The notes beneath the pieces are model-generated. The model was not told where the DNA came from, did not search any database, and worked only from the letters and a program-made list of their open reading frames with translations. From Euborellia annulipes (lineage: Eukaryota; Arthropoda; Insecta; Dermaptera; Anisolabididae), in the NCBI GenBank assembly GCA_023213315.1, contig JAKCPI010010896.1, positions 1-64,000 on the forward strand: a stretch of DNA of 64,000 bases. The letters run 5' to 3'. The position numbers and the translations under genes were made by a program. The number at the start of each line of letters is the position of its first letter. The first letter of the stretch is position 1. Of the stretch, positions 29,350 through 39,895 are shown one piece after another.

Positions 29350-30660
29350 CACTATATTTGCCATTAAGTATCGTAATGAGTATATTAGAACCTCGCGAAC
29401 TGAGACTCTCGCTATCCACGTATTTTGGAGATTGCTAGCTGCGCTGCCCATCTCCGGGGGGCTTGTGACGAACCCAAGCCTTTCCTTAATCATAAACGGC
29501 TAAAAAAATGAAAATTCAATTATATAACTGTTTTTAATATTTTTAATTGAAGGGATTTAATTATTACAATGAATTGACTTTAATTCAATATTTTTTACCA
29601 GAGAAATTAAGAAAATTTCGTTTTTTTTAGTTAAAAAAAAAAGTGTAAGAAAGTGGAAAGGAGATAGGATGGGGTAATTCTTATAAAATAGTCCTGTGAA
29701 AAATCCCATGAACGAAATACAAGAACTCTAATATGTAATTTGATTATTATAACTATTGATTCTTTAATTTTTACGGGGAATAAATAAACTGATCAGGGTT
29801 GCATTCCAAACACTCAGCAAAATCGCATTCAACTCCTCCACATGCACATGACTGAGTGAGTAGTTGAATTTAATATCGTGAGAGATGGTGACCAGACAAA
29901 GAGAGGCTCAGGTGGCGTTGCCCTCTCCCTCCACTTCTTTCTTTCTTTCTTTCTTTCTTTCTTAACGTCCTTGTCGTCCGTCCCCGACATTCCAGAGTGA
30001 CAGTTTTACCATCCGAGGGTAAAACCTGCCTGGATCGTTTCAATCACGCCCCTCAATGAATCATCCAAAACCACTTAAAGAAAGAACGATGGGGAAAGAA
30101 TTTGGTTTTGAAATAAAATTAGCGAGTTTTCCTTTATCGAATGGGAAAACTCTCCAATTACTAAATAGTGGGTTGGCCAATGCTTGAACGTTTTGCCGAA
30201 TTTCGGTTGGTATGTTGAACGTCCCCCGGTAGCCATTAAATATTATACAATTCAACCCTCTACTGGGATCTTAAGACGAAAACGGGAATTTAACGTTCTT
30301 AGTTTTTTCTTATTTAATTTTATCATTATTATATTTTGGGTTAAACCCCTGGTTTAAAAATTCTCTTTCCTTGAGACGTCTTTAAGACGAAATGAAATAT
30401 TATCTTTATAGGAATTAAATTACGTTTTAGATAGATATAATAAATAACTTTAGAAGTTCTAATAGAATAGAAAAAAAAATTCCTAAGTATCCAACTTCCG
30501 TGTTATTCAAGATTAAACATTAAAAGATTTGTGCTGTGTCTGATGTGAGGTGAGTGAGCGCGTAAATAATTTCCTTTTCATATTATATTTATATTCAAAT
30601 AGGGGGATAGATAACGTTATTTTGAACTCGAAAAAGTGAATATCCCAAATCCTTTTTTTT
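29350..30660. other. Mostly single-copy stretch with (TTTC)n
   Basis: (TTTC)n at 29933-29962. A GC patch GCGCTGCCCATCTCCGGG at 29439 may be a Hel end. The block at 29790-30260 matches no other part of the window. No gene-like ORF with splice signals. Confidence 0.4.
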
Positions 30661-31201
30661 TTTTTTTTTGACGTGACAACGTCTTACAATTTATGTGTCT
30701 ATAGTGGCAGGTTAGAGGGGCATGCACGAAAAAGTTTATCGGTTTGAATAACTCCTCTGTCTTAAAAGGTATAATTATGGGAAATATACGGTTAGAAAGA
30801 ATGAGTTTTCAGATAAAGATTTCACCATTTATTTTTTTTTCTATCATTTTATTTTACCGCGCTGCGGTAAATTCTAATTTGATATTTTAAACCCCTGTAG
30901 ATTCCGAACGGCTAATCAGATCTGATTAAATGAGATGTCATTTGGTGCAGAAAGAAAACCTCTAATAGAATAAATAAAAAAAATCCCGAGTAATTAACTC
31001 CAAAATTAGTTTTTTTCTCGAAAAACCTCATTTTGGCCACACCTGTATTGTTACAATGAAAATGTTTGAACATGTTTATTAATGGGAACAAAGTACTAGT
31101 AAAAAAAAAAACAATACTTTCTCTCTTTATATTTCAATATAACTTCGGTAAGAGGAAATTTTTTTTTTTGAATTCAAGCAAAAGACGTTGTCACGTTAAA
31201 A
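30661..31201. mobile_element. TIR element (TTTTAACGTGACAACGTC ends)
   Basis: Left TTTTTTGACGTGACAACGTC and right AAGACGTTGTCACGTTAAAA are inverted ends ~540 bp apart. AT-rich, non-coding interior. Duplication not resolved. Confidence 0.55.
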
Positions 31202-31344
31202 GGCCACCGGCTGTGTAGAAGACACAGCCAACACCTAATTTTTTTTTTTAGTTCAATTTCAAAATGATATTTCGGTTTAATATTTATCACCTTAACTAGT
31301 CAAAGTTAAACATTAAAAAAAAAAAAATATATATTTAGTTTCCG

Positions 31345-31545
31345 CCGATATATTAGAATTCAAGATGTAAAATTTATGGGAAAATATTTATATTTTGTTA
31401 CCATGGCAACCATTTCTCTTTTCGGACTCAGGGGACCTCAAAACGTGTATATCCATCAAAATCTCGACATCGAATTTTTGACATGAACCCAATACTTTAT
31501 ATACATGTATATTTACATATAGGTAAGAGAAAGTAAAAATACCTT
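31345..31545 (+). mobile_element. Rep-V copy with internal deletion
   Basis: TTAGTTTCCGCCGATATATT and GTTACCATGGCAACCATTTC are followed directly by GGGGACCTCAAAACGTG and GGTAAGAGAAAGTAAAAAT. The middle third is missing. Confidence 0.6.
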
Positions 31546-32050
31546 GATAACTCGCTGCCTATTTATTTTCTACTTGATTCAAAAATCAATTTATTTTCTT
31601 TTATTATTTATAACCAATTTCTTAACTCTATAGAACAAACGTTTTCGTTGTTGTTGTTTTTGTTGCTTCAATATCTTTAGTAATTCGTGCGTATTCAAAA
31701 GCTAAAGGATCAACTCACACACAAGTGTCAAGTTAATTGTAGAATGTGTGTGAAGAAGGTTTTACCAACAACAACAGGTCAGGTGGTATGTCGTCGTGTC
31801 AAAAGAGCGAGAGAGAGGGGGGAGAGCAAGGTTCATTCTTATTCTAGACAACACATTGGAAATTCATCTTCCTCTCCCCTTCAAGCAATTCAAATTTGAA
31901 ATTCCTTGCTGTTGCGACCCCAATCAACCCCATGTCAAAGACACACAGAGAGAAAAAAATGATGATGATGATGATGATGCATGGATTAATATTATTTTGA
32001 TCAACAAAATTTGATAAAAGAGTTAAGCCGTATTATAGCATAATGCTTAT
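31546..32050. other. Low-copy stretch with (GAT)n
   Basis: (GAT)n at 31959-31979 and GTTGTTGTTGTT near 31646. The 70-72-residue frames at 31687-32014 are basic and low complexity without splice support; not called as genes. Confidence 0.4.
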
Positions 32051-32064
32051 GAATAAACAGCGTT

Positions 32065-32860
32065 TTTATTATTAAAGCTTTTGTGGTTTGAATTAAGGGG
32101 ATTTTTAATTATAGACCACATTTTTGTTTTATTAATTATTAATTAAAAATATAAATACTCTAAAACGTTTCGACTGCTCTCAAGTACTGTGCACTTGCTC
32201 CGACTCAAGTGAACTTAATAACGGCTGCAGAATAAGCAATCGAAACGTTGTAGAGTATTTTTAATAAATAATTAACAACAAAAATGTAAATTAAAATTAA
32301 ATAACAAATAAAACACTAGGTTATTTGTTTCAAAGGTTTTATTAATTAAAAATTAACACTTTCCTGTACACATGTATAAAAAATGGTTTGAGCTGAGTAT
32401 TCTTTTTTATTATTATTGTTACTATTACTACTACTACTTTTTATATTTTTAATTTTGTTTTTATTGTATTTCTTATATTTTTATTGCAGTAATAGTTCAT
32501 TTGATTTAATTATATAGAATTATGTTGGCAACATAATCTTGTTACTTTGATGTATTACAGTTGGTACCACTAATGTACACCCCCCCCCCACTCAGAGGGT
32601 TGTCCAATATCTTTTCTCTTGATGGTTTATATTATATTATATGTTGTATCTACCTACTTTCATGTATTAGAATGTAATCACTTCTGATGATGACAAGGAA
32701 TTGTCGAAATACATATCATGTGTTATTTTTTAATTAATAAAACCTAGTGTTTAATTTGTATATTTAATTTTAATTTACAAAATGTTTCAACAAGAACCAA
32801 CGGTTGAAAGTTTAAATCTTAACAAAAATGTGGTCTATAATTAAAAATTCTCTTAATAAT
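32065..32860. mobile_element. Nested foldback retroelement remnant with 13-bp TSD
   Basis: AATAAACAGCGTT flanks it at 32052-32064 and 32861-32873. Outer arms (AATTATAGACCACATTTTTG against its complement at 32822), a second pair (ACACTAGGTT with AACCTAGTGT) and a third inner pair (ACTCTAAAACGTTTCGACTG against 32238-32260) nest within one another. Hammerhead-like sites lie inside. The layout fits a Penelope-like insertion with inverted partial copies, without coding sequence. Confidence 0.7.
32686..32712 (+). ncRNA. Hammerhead-like motif with short closed helix III
   Basis: CTGATGA, one T, stem II GACAA with TTGTC around GGAA, then GAAATACATATC. Here AUA and UAU can pair as helix III with a CA loop, ending in the AUC triplet. 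Flanks ATCACTT and ATGTGTT give a helix I with one mismatch. It could thus fold as a single-molecule type I hammerhead. Confidence 0.5.
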
Positions 32861-33004
32861 AATAAACAGCGTTGTTGCTAAAGGCTGCTTCTCACGAAAC
32901 TGCACACTTGACAATCATGCATGTGCAAGCAACAGCTTATGCCGAAAATTAACCTAAAAATGTCAAAATCGGACGGTTATTTATTCTAAGATAACAAAAA
33001 ATAC

Positions 33005-33120
33005 TCACTTGCTTTAAACAGATAGCGATGGCCACCGGAGGACGTTCAACACGCTAATCCCTCTGGGCCACCCACCCGCACTGCTAGACAATGCTTAACT
33101 ACAAAGAACTTGGTGGCTTT
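33005..33120 (-). mobile_element. SINE-D copy
   Basis: Minus strand: GTGGGTGGCCCAGAGGGATT, AGCGTGTTGAACGTCC, CCGGTGGCCATCGC. Shared in outline with 39590-39730 and 59480-59600. TTAGCGTGTTGAACG resembles a pol III A box. Confidence 0.45.
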
Positions 33121-33725
33121 TGCAAAATATTAAATAAAATACTTATAAAGGCCAATAGTTGCATGATCTGCCAAAAGATGGCTCCACCAGTTTGATTATT
33201 TTTGAAATTTAAGAGATTTTTTTTAACCCTTTTATCCTAGGATAATTATTTTATCCCAATCAGTTTGTTTGTTAACTATTTGAGACAGAATGGGGAGGGG
33301 GGAGGGAGTGATAAATTCACAAAAGATAAAAATCAAGTGTAATTTGGAATACTCTCCCCTCCCCTTCAACCTATTTAATGTTCGTTCTCAATAAATCCTT
33401 CTAATGCGTCTCCTGATGGATATCTCTTGCCTGATTATTCCCTTTGATGGAATATTTTGTTTGAGGATAATTAAAAAGTAGATTGTATAAGTAAGTATAA
33501 AGTATATTTTATATACATATATATATATACAGTAATAATAGTAGTACATTTAGGATTTGCAATTCACCGGGAGCCCCAAAATTTTTATTTACATAGGATC
33601 TAATCACAAAGGATATATGATCTCAGTTTCATAACCCCGCTTGTATAAAAGAAAGCTTGTTTAATTTAACTTTATTTACAATATCATTCATGTGGTATGC
33701 TGGTTCCTCAACTCCTACAACTCCC
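33121..33725. other. Unassigned stretch with (TA)n
   Basis: Poly-G/A near 33290-33307 and a TATATA tract at 33513-33528. No gene. Confidence 0.4.
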
Positions 33726-33727
33726 TC

Positions 33728-33913
33728 AGAGCCCTCTGGGCTTGGTGTAGGGGTTACCGTGCTAACCTCGTATACCAAAAGTCGCGGGTTCGGACCCCAG
33801 GCAGTCCGATGATTTTATTTAAGCCATTTGGATACCAAATGGCTTAAATAAGAATGCCTGGACCCCTAATATGTATATTAATCTCTATTACGCATATCGT
33901 AAAAGTCTTCCAG
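33728..33913 (+). mobile_element. SINE-A, 3' part diverged
   Basis: A box GGCTTGGTGTAGGGGTTACC, B box CGCGGGTTCGGACCCC, palindromic body around GGATACC, ATGCCTGGACCCC. The tail is degraded before the MarMITE pair. Confidence 0.75.
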
Positions 33914-33935
33914 TCTCTCCATGTTTCATATGGTA

Positions 33936-34114
33936 CAGTGGGCGCCACAATTAAGTCCCTCCTGTTAGCAAGACTCTTAAGTATAGTGAAATAATTTTAA
34001 TGACCGAAAAGGTAAAACGTAAAATCTGGTACAGATGAATTTATTTTACCTTTTTAAATTTAAAATTATTTCACCTAAAGCTATCAGATGGGGACTTAAT
34101 TGTGGCGTTCACTG
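33936..34114. mobile_element. MarMITE, left member of a tandem pair
   Basis: TA 33934-33935 and 34115-34116. TIRs CAGTGGGCGCCACAATTAAG and CTTAATTGTGGCGTTCACTG. 179 bp, non-coding. Confidence 0.8.
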
Positions 34115-34116
34115 TA

Positions 34117-34301
34117 CAGTGGGCGTCACAAGTGGAGCCATGAGCTTAGTCAACCAAACCAATATTTTAAAAATAAATAATCTTTTTTAATGCAAATGAA
34201 GGGTAAAAGATTAAGATAAAACTTCACTAAGCTAAGTATTTTGTGTTGCCTAATCTCAAAGTTTCACTTTCGAGCTGATCAGGCACTTGTGGCGCCCACT
34301 G
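34117..34301. mobile_element. MarMITE, right member, shares the TA
   Basis: TA 34115-34116 (shared) and 34302-34303. TIRs CAGTGGGCGTCACAAGTG and CACTTGTGGCGCCCACTG. 185 bp. Its interior (AATAAATAATCTTTTTTAAT, GCAAATGAAGGGTAAA) matches the 3672 copy more closely than its neighbour. Confidence 0.8.
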
Positions 34302-34303
34302 TA

Positions 34304-34664
34304 CAATGCTCTTTTTGGTTGATTAAATAGATGCTTGCTTCCATTCACTGAAAAATTCACAAAAAATTTCCCAGCCACCCTTACATGGGCCCAAAGCCGA
34401 ATCTTGTATTGGAGGTTAGATATTCTTGCGGAATTAGGGTGCCGGAGGGTATAATGCTGTTATAAATGCTACTGAATAAAGAGTTATTAACAAATTCGGC
34501 AAGATTCCCACTGAACTCAGTTAGAGGCTCGCCCAAAAGGTACTTAATTTTTCGATTATCAGCGCTGAGTCCTAGCCCATGTTCAACAATGAAATAGATT
34601 TGATATAATATCCAAGTTCATTTTCAATTGAAGAAAGGGCTAACATACAATTTCTATTTAGTTT
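34304..34664. other. Unassigned stretch
   Basis: No match to window repeat families; no ORF of note. Confidence 0.35.
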
Positions 34665-34816
34665 GAACTTTAACAAAATATAAATGTTATCCCATTTTGA
34701 TTAAAATTCATAAATCAAGTAAGTAAAAGAAATTAGATGGCTGAGTGTTAATTATTAGGATTAGGTAGATGTAGGCAGCCAGCAAGTGATAAAAAAAACT
34801 TTATTTAACTATCGTT

Positions 34817-34840
34817 GACGTTTCGGAATTCCATCTTCAA
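34817..34840 (-). ncRNA. Hammerhead-like motif, short stem II
   Basis: Minus strand TTGAAGA, T, GGAATTCC, GAAACGTC. C3 is T and stem II has lost its loop relative to the opposite copy, a ~9-nt deletion. Probably inactive. Confidence 0.45.
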
Positions 34841-34943
34841 GACGATAAACTGTTATTGTTGCTTAGATAGATGCAAATTTAATTATCTATTTTTGTATGA
34901 ACCGAAACTGTATCTATCTAAGCAACATTAACAGTTTATCGTC

Positions 34944-34976
34944 CTGAAGATGGGATCGATGTGATTCCGAAACGTC
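34944..34976 (+). ncRNA. Hammerhead-ribozyme-like motif
   Basis: CTGAAGA, T, stem II GGGATC with GATTCC (one G-U) around GATGT, then GAAACGTC. Core intact. GACGATAATT follows. Confidence 0.55.
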
Positions 34977-35297
34977 GACGATAATTAAATAAAGTTTTTT
35001 TTTATCACTTGCTGGCTGCCTACATCTACCTAATCCTAATAATCAACTATTTTTTAGATGCTCTTTCAAAACTATATCAGTAAAAATTTTAGTGAAAATT
35101 GTTTGTAGTACACTTCACTGATGCAATATTTCAGATTTTTTTCAATTTATTTTTCGGCTCTTCCTTGCATAGAGCTAATGTTAAATCTCCATATGGGGAT
35201 TCGCTTGTTAATTTCGATCAAATTGACTTTTTTTTACTTTTTATTTATATCAAGTTAAGTGCGACCAGTCACACCAGATTTTCAACACTTTGAATAG

Positions 35298-35640
35298 CTA
35301 TCAAATTTTCTAATAGAAAAATAAAATCGTCGCCAATTTTTTTTTTATTCTCTCTATCTCTCGGTGGCAATCGATAGCGAGTCCAACTGCCCTATAGACG
35401 CCAGGCAGCCAACACGAAAGGGCTCTCGGCTGCTGCCAACACAACGTTCTATTATTATGGTAGGGCAGGCAAAGGCAAAGGCAAAGAGGCGTTGAGTCTT
35501 TTGGGAAACGCGCACACGATGCACACTTGAGAATTTTTCCGGAAAAAAAAAAAAAAATTTCACTTTTCCTTCCTTTTCGACAGTTCAATTCAATAGAATT
35601 TAATAGGAAAAAATATATATAAAAAGTTGCTGCTGAATAG
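35298..35640. other. Single-copy island, moderately GC
   Basis: AGGCAAAGGCAAAGGCAAAG at 35465-35484 is a short tandem repeat. The rest has no match in the window. Open minus-strand frames (e.g. 35310-35588) have no start context or splice sites. Possible regulatory DNA, not proven. Confidence 0.35.
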
Positions 35641-35911
35641 GCTCTACTAGACTGCTGGTCACAAAAAAGCTTTGTTTTTTTAAGAAAGCAATATTTATTG
35701 TGGGGGGGGGGGGATTTAATCTGTCACTAAAGTGTTTTCCACTTCCTAATAGGGCAGGTTTACTATCCCTTGTATGAATATTCAGTTTTTTTATTTATAT
35801 TAGCTCCACCTCTAAAGAAGAGGTTTTCTACCTCTAATATTAATTAATGATAGCCTCATCTCTACATTAAAAGAATAAATTTTGATAATGAAGAAAAAAG
35901 GCTGTTTAATT
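35641..35911. other. Unassigned, poly-G at 35700
   Basis: Poly-G 35702-35713; otherwise AT-rich. Confidence 0.4.
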
Positions 35912-36238
35912 TGATAAGGATAGCGAATAACAGCCAGGAAAAATCAAATCAGACAAAAAATTAGATCGATTTTTATCAGATTTATTTGATCGTCGACGTT
36001 TCGGACGCCAGTCGTCTCCTTCTTCAGGACAATCAATCGTCAAACAAATACAGATGGAGGTATTTCTAGCGAAATTTGAAATCGTGTATGAAACAAAATT
36101 TCAATATGCGACAAACTTAATGCATTGCCGATGACAGCAATTAGCAGTCAAAGTCGACGATCAAATAAATCTGATAAAAATTGATCTAATTTTTTGTCTG
36201 ATTTGATTTTTCCTGGCTGCTATTTGCTATCCTTAATA
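35912..36238. mobile_element. Hammerhead foldback
   Basis: Arms 35917-36000 and 36150-36234 are complementary, including AAGGATAGCGAATAACAGCC, CAAATCAGACAAAAAATTAG and TTTATTTGATCGTCGAC. The left arm has a well-kept minus-strand motif. In the right arm (36125-36155) it is decayed to GATGACAGCAATTAGCAGTC. Rep-V text follows directly (36240-36365). Confidence 0.7.
35995..36027 (-). ncRNA. Hammerhead-ribozyme-like motif
   Basis: Minus strand CTGAAGA, A, GGAGACGACTGGCGTCC, GAAACGTC. GGA pairs with TCC; inner pairing needs a bulge. Core and GUC intact. Confidence 0.5.
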
Positions 36239-36239
36239 A

Positions 36240-36460
36240 ATTTTGAATTTTAATCAAAATCTTTGGAGCAAAATTTTGAGAAAATCGGTAAAAAACTGAA
36301 CAAGTGTGCCAGTAAAGTATTAGTACTCTTTGGCCTATTTTGTTCAAAAGCTTCGTGTCACCTTCTTCTCTTTATTTCCTTCTATCTACCGTAGGCGGGA
36401 AATTGCTCGCCGAGGGCAAGTAAGAGATTCCAGGCGGGCTTTCCGTCTATTTAAATAATA
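36240..36460 (+). mobile_element. Rep-V fragment and Helitron-type GC patch
   Basis: 36240-36365 matches the Rep-V middle (TTAATCAAAATCTTTGGAGC, CTTCGTGTCACC). 36390-36450 (GTAGGCGGGAAATTGC, CCAGGCGGGCTTTCCGTCTA) resembles a Hel end with CTAG mutated to CTAT. Confidence 0.5.
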
Positions 36461-36517
36461 TATTAAATTATGTGTTGAAGAAACGGCGTCGTTCCTGCAG
36501 GGGGTCCTACGACCTCA

Positions 36518-36702
36518 CACCTTAGGCCATTTAAGGCTTTAAACGATGTTTAATATATCTATTGGGGGTCCAGGCATTTCTATTTAAGCCATTTGGCATC
36601 CAAATGGCCTAAATAAAATCATCGGGATGCCTGGGATCCGAACCCTCGACCCTTGGTATACAAGGCAAGCGCGCTACCAACTACGCCAAGCCCGGGGGCC
36701 CC
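36518..36702 (-). mobile_element. SINE-A, minus
   Basis: Minus strand head GGCTTGGCGTAGTTGGTAGC, B box GAGGGTTCGGATCCC, palindromic body AAGCCATTTGGCATCC with complement, tail CCTAAGGTGTGAGG. Confidence 0.8.
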
Positions 36703-37240
36703 TTAACAATTTAAAAAAAAAAAACTTCTCAATTCCCTTCTTCCTTTACTTGCATGTTTTAAAATGTTAGTCCTTCCCTCTCTCTTGCTCCTTTTTTTTT
36801 TTTGAAACGATTAATTGAAACATAAATCTCTTAAAGAGCCGTTATGAGTCTTAAGAGGGCTTGTTCGTGAGAATGTCTTCTCTCTCAAAGTGATAGGCGT
36901 TATCGGGACTAAAAAGCAAAGAAAGAATTCTCTGGCGTCATCGAACCAAGGATGAATCAACGTCTGGGATTGAAAAATACTGAGTATGCTCTTTCTTGCC
37001 CAGGTGGTCCAAACATGACTCACTCACCACCAATCCAGAAGAAATATGAATCTATAATGACGCAATAGAGAAATTTCAAGTATCTTATCAGTGAAGAAAA
37101 AAAAAAAACCTTTTAAGTATTTATAGAATTATATATACTAAAAGGGGATAATGAACTTGTAATTAAGGAGTTCTTGAGTTCATTAAGGATGCATATCTCT
37201 ACTCTATTTCTATTAAATCAAACAAATTCGTATTTTTGCT
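36703..37240. other. Low-copy stretch
   Basis: Poly-T and CT tracts near 36780. The 70-residue minus-strand frame 36811-37023 has no recognised motif. No gene is supported. Confidence 0.4.
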
Positions 37241-37241
37241 T

Positions 37242-37712
37242 AGGCCGCTTCACAAGGAGGGTTTTCTTGTTGTATCGCATGCGATATGACGTCATTTATA
37301 TCTCTATCGACTGATTGCATGAGCTTTTGGCTGATTCCGCATGTTTTTATTTTTATTTGCATGCCTTTTTTCCAAACCCATGCATCGACCAATCACAGAG
37401 TCGGATTTTTCACGTCATCCAACATGGCTGACTTTAACCAAAAAGTGAGGTTATTTGATTTTGACAGCTTATTGAAATATTTTGTAAAAACAAAAAGGCG
37501 CACCACCAGAGGGCAACATTCGGCCATTAGACTTCCAAACTCATCATGTTTGAATAAGCCCCTCCCTCTGAGACGTGTGAATATATTAATATATTATAAT
37601 TTTTGACAGCTCAAGTTTTATTCGCGGGCTGCATGTCTCGTGTGAGTGCATCACACTGCTGGCGTCTTATCGCATGCAATCTAACCTGAAAACCCTACTT
37701 GTGAAACGGCCT
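37242..37712. mobile_element. TIR element (AGGCCGYTTCACAAG ends)
   Basis: Left AGGCCGCTTCACAAG then AGGGTTTTC; right GAAAACCCTACTTGTG then AAACGGCCT. Sub-terminal TATCGCATGCGAT and TATCGCATGCAAT add to the arms. 471 bp. The 106-residue plus-strand frame inside (37286-37606) has no known motif and is likely incidental. Confidence 0.65.
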
Positions 37713-37840
37713 TTACATTACATTTTCTCCCAATTCACCCTGCTTAAGCCGAGTTAAAGAACTTCCTTCCAAAAAAAAACATTGTTACGGTGCATTTACA
37801 ACAATCGAACAAAAGCTTGTACCAAGGTGGGGGTTTCATT

Positions 37841-38270
37841 TTTATTATTATATATTATGTATCTTTTATAAAAGCATAAAAATATATAAATATAGGCTAA
37901 TATTATATCGTCTGTTAGACTAGCCTGCCATCTATTGCAAGAATGCTGAACTAATCTGACAATTGATTTTTAAATAAATCATCTAAGCTTATTTTAAAAA
38001 TTTCTTAATTAATATGTGATTAATAATAACAATAAATTGATTTTTAAATTAAAAAAAAATTAAAGATTATTGGGACAGATTGTTTTTTTGTATTTGCTTG
38101 AAAACAAAAAAATAATTACAATTTTTTAAATTTTAAAAAATTGATAGCTCGATGTCCCAATAATCTCTTATGAATTTAATTCATTTAACAAAAAACCGCA
38201 TTGAAAAATTCCTTATAATAGTCTAGTTTTTTTTTTTTTTTTTAAAGTACGTTTAGACATCGCTCCTGAA
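37841..38270 (-). mobile_element. Rep-K copy 4, one end missing
   Basis: Ends TTTAGACATCGCTCCTGAA at 38270; starts within the TATATTATGTATCTTTTATA region, so the distal ~180 bp is absent. Confidence 0.8.
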
Positions 38271-39261
38271 CCCGCTTAAAAATAATTTATAAATATTAAA
38301 ATGAGCTTAGTCACATCATTTTTAAATTACTCGGATCATCAAGAGATAAAATGAAAAAAAAAAATTCGATTTCTTTATATCTATATAAAAAGAAGAAGAA
38401 TAAAAAAACACCTTTTTTATGGAAATAGCCTCAATCCCAAAGGGCTTTATAAACTCGTATAAAAGTGCATTTAAAAAACCATTCAAGGATGAAAGGCAAA
38501 TAGTTAAAAAAAAAAAATGAAGGAAATTATTAAGACAATTATATTATTAAAAAAAAAAAAGTATGATCGAAGGTGATGAATAAAAAAAAAAAAGAGCGAG
38601 ATGTGATATAGAGTATAAAAAAAAAGGAAAGGTCATGAAACAGATTTAAAGCCAACGAAACAAAAATTGGCTTCGATAAATTATCTATAGCAAGTTTATT
38701 TCATTCGCAAGGTTTGAATGGTGTGCACACGTCAAGGGGGCTGGGGGGGGGGATAAAATAAAAATGATTCTCAAAGTTTAATACAAGGAGAGTGTGTGTG
38801 TGTGTGTGTTCTAAAAATAAAATAAAACTTGCTTTTCCAAACGAAAACTTGATGTATTTATCAAATTTTAAAGAAAAAAAGGCTATAAAAGAAAGAGAGG
38901 GGAGAAGGGCGGAGTTAAATAATAAAATCAAAGGAAAAATAACATCTGTGTGTGTTTGTATTAAAAATTTATACAAGTATATCAAAGATAGGTATGAGAG
39001 TTTGGTCTATTCTGATGTGTTTGTTTTTATATCGTTCCTTGAATGGAAAAGTGACACAACTCAAAAAGTCTCTTTTTTTTAATAAAGCAGTTTAAAAATG
39101 TCTTAATGGAAAACGCAATGTATTTAAATTATTGTGATATTATTGTATGCAGTGCACATATTACTTCTAAAAACTGTACTTGCTTATGTTTAACTCGACA
39201 TCAGTTAGACAATTGATGCTTTTCCACAAAAATAAGAGCAAAAACGCCAAAATTAAAAAAA
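38271..39261. other. AT-rich stretch with (GT)n
   Basis: (GT)n at 38791-38809 and poly-A runs. No repeats or genes recognised. Confidence 0.4.
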
Positions 39262-39355
39262 AAATCTGGTGTGACTGGCTCACAGCACACAACTTGCAAT
39301 TACCGAAGGTAAGAGAAAGTTGTGTACTGTGCGGCCATTCACACCAGTTTTTTTT
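39262..39355. mobile_element. Stand-alone Rep-V terminal hairpin
   Basis: AAAATCTGGTGTGACTGG, CTCACAGCACACAACTTGC, then ACCGAAGGTAAGAGAAAG, TTGTGTACTGTGCGG and TCACACCAGTTTTTT fold back on themselves. Rep-V body is absent on both sides. Confidence 0.65.
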
Positions 39356-39459
39356 ATAGAGCAAGGCATAACTCAGTGCTTTTCGTTTTCTGATATTTTT
39401 TGTGCTTCCCCTTTTGAGAATTTGCTGACCACAGTATTTTTCTTGGACTTTGCATAACA

Positions 39460-39481
39460 CCCCCCCCCCCCCCCCCCCCCC
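39460..39481. repeat. Poly-C tract
   Basis: Run of about 22 C after GCATAACA. Confidence 0.95.
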
Positions 39482-39589
39482 TTGAAAGTAAAAAGTATAT
39501 CAATTTTTACTATTTTATTTTTTAACCTTTTTCGGCCACATAGGCCATTTAGGGGTTATTTCTTTATTTAAATACTTTTTTAAATACAA

Positions 39590-39730
39590 GTTCCGATGGC
39601 TACAGGGGGGCGTTCCACACGCTGATTGCCCGGAGTCACCAATCCCGAACTTTCGCCGCGCTCGGCATCACTTAACCGCAACGATCGTGATGACTGTTGC
39701 TCTTCTCCGTTGCTAGGACCCCCGGCTCCA
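39590..39730 (-). mobile_element. SINE-D copy
   Basis: Minus strand GGTGACTCCGGGCAATCAGC, GTGTGGAACGCCCCCC, TGTAGCCATCGG. Same frame of motifs as 33005 and 59480. Confidence 0.4.
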
Positions 39731-39799
39731 ATTAAAAAGAAAGACAAAAATTCATGAAAATGTCAGTCAGCCATATTTAAAATTTTATTGGTGTAGTTC

Positions 39800-39895
39800 G
39801 AGGGTCCGGTGGCCTGGTGCAATGGACAGCACGCCTATGCCCCGGAAAGACTGGAGGTCCAAAGTTCTATTCCGCCCATTGTGTCAATTGTCAAT
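39800..39895 (+). mobile_element. tRNA-like SINE head, separate family
   Basis: GGTGGCCTGGTGCAATGGAC (A box) and AAGTTCTATTCCGCCC (B-box-like). The rest is AT-rich. Not a functional tRNA because the arms do not close. Confidence 0.45.

Larger units (their letters stand above)
34743..35042. mobile_element. Hammerhead foldback in Rep-V
   Basis: Arms 34747-34880 and 34908-35040 are complementary over more than 100 bp, including TTAGGATTAGGTAGATGTAG, GCAGCCAGCAAGTGAT, ACTTTATTTAA and ATAAACTGTTA. They carry opposed hammerhead-like motifs. ATCAA occurs at both edges of the host (34707, 35042), a possible short TSD. Confidence 0.75.
34665..35285 (-). mobile_element. Rep-V copy interrupted by a hammerhead foldback
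   Basis: Rep-V text TTTTGATTAAAATTCATAAA before 34712 resumes as ACTATTTTTTAGATGCTCTT at 35046. It ends GCGACCAGTCACACCAG at 35261. The alternate interior CTTTTCGGCTCTTCC-type at 35155 also occurs at 42090, so two Rep-V subfamilies exist. Confidence 0.6.

Noticed and set aside
28623..29493. Pair of similar small proteins on opposite strands
   Set aside because: They are translations of the two arms of one foldback carrying decayed hammerhead-like motifs.
30540..30560. Donor-like GAGGTGAGTGAG
   Set aside because: No acceptor or open frame precedes it.
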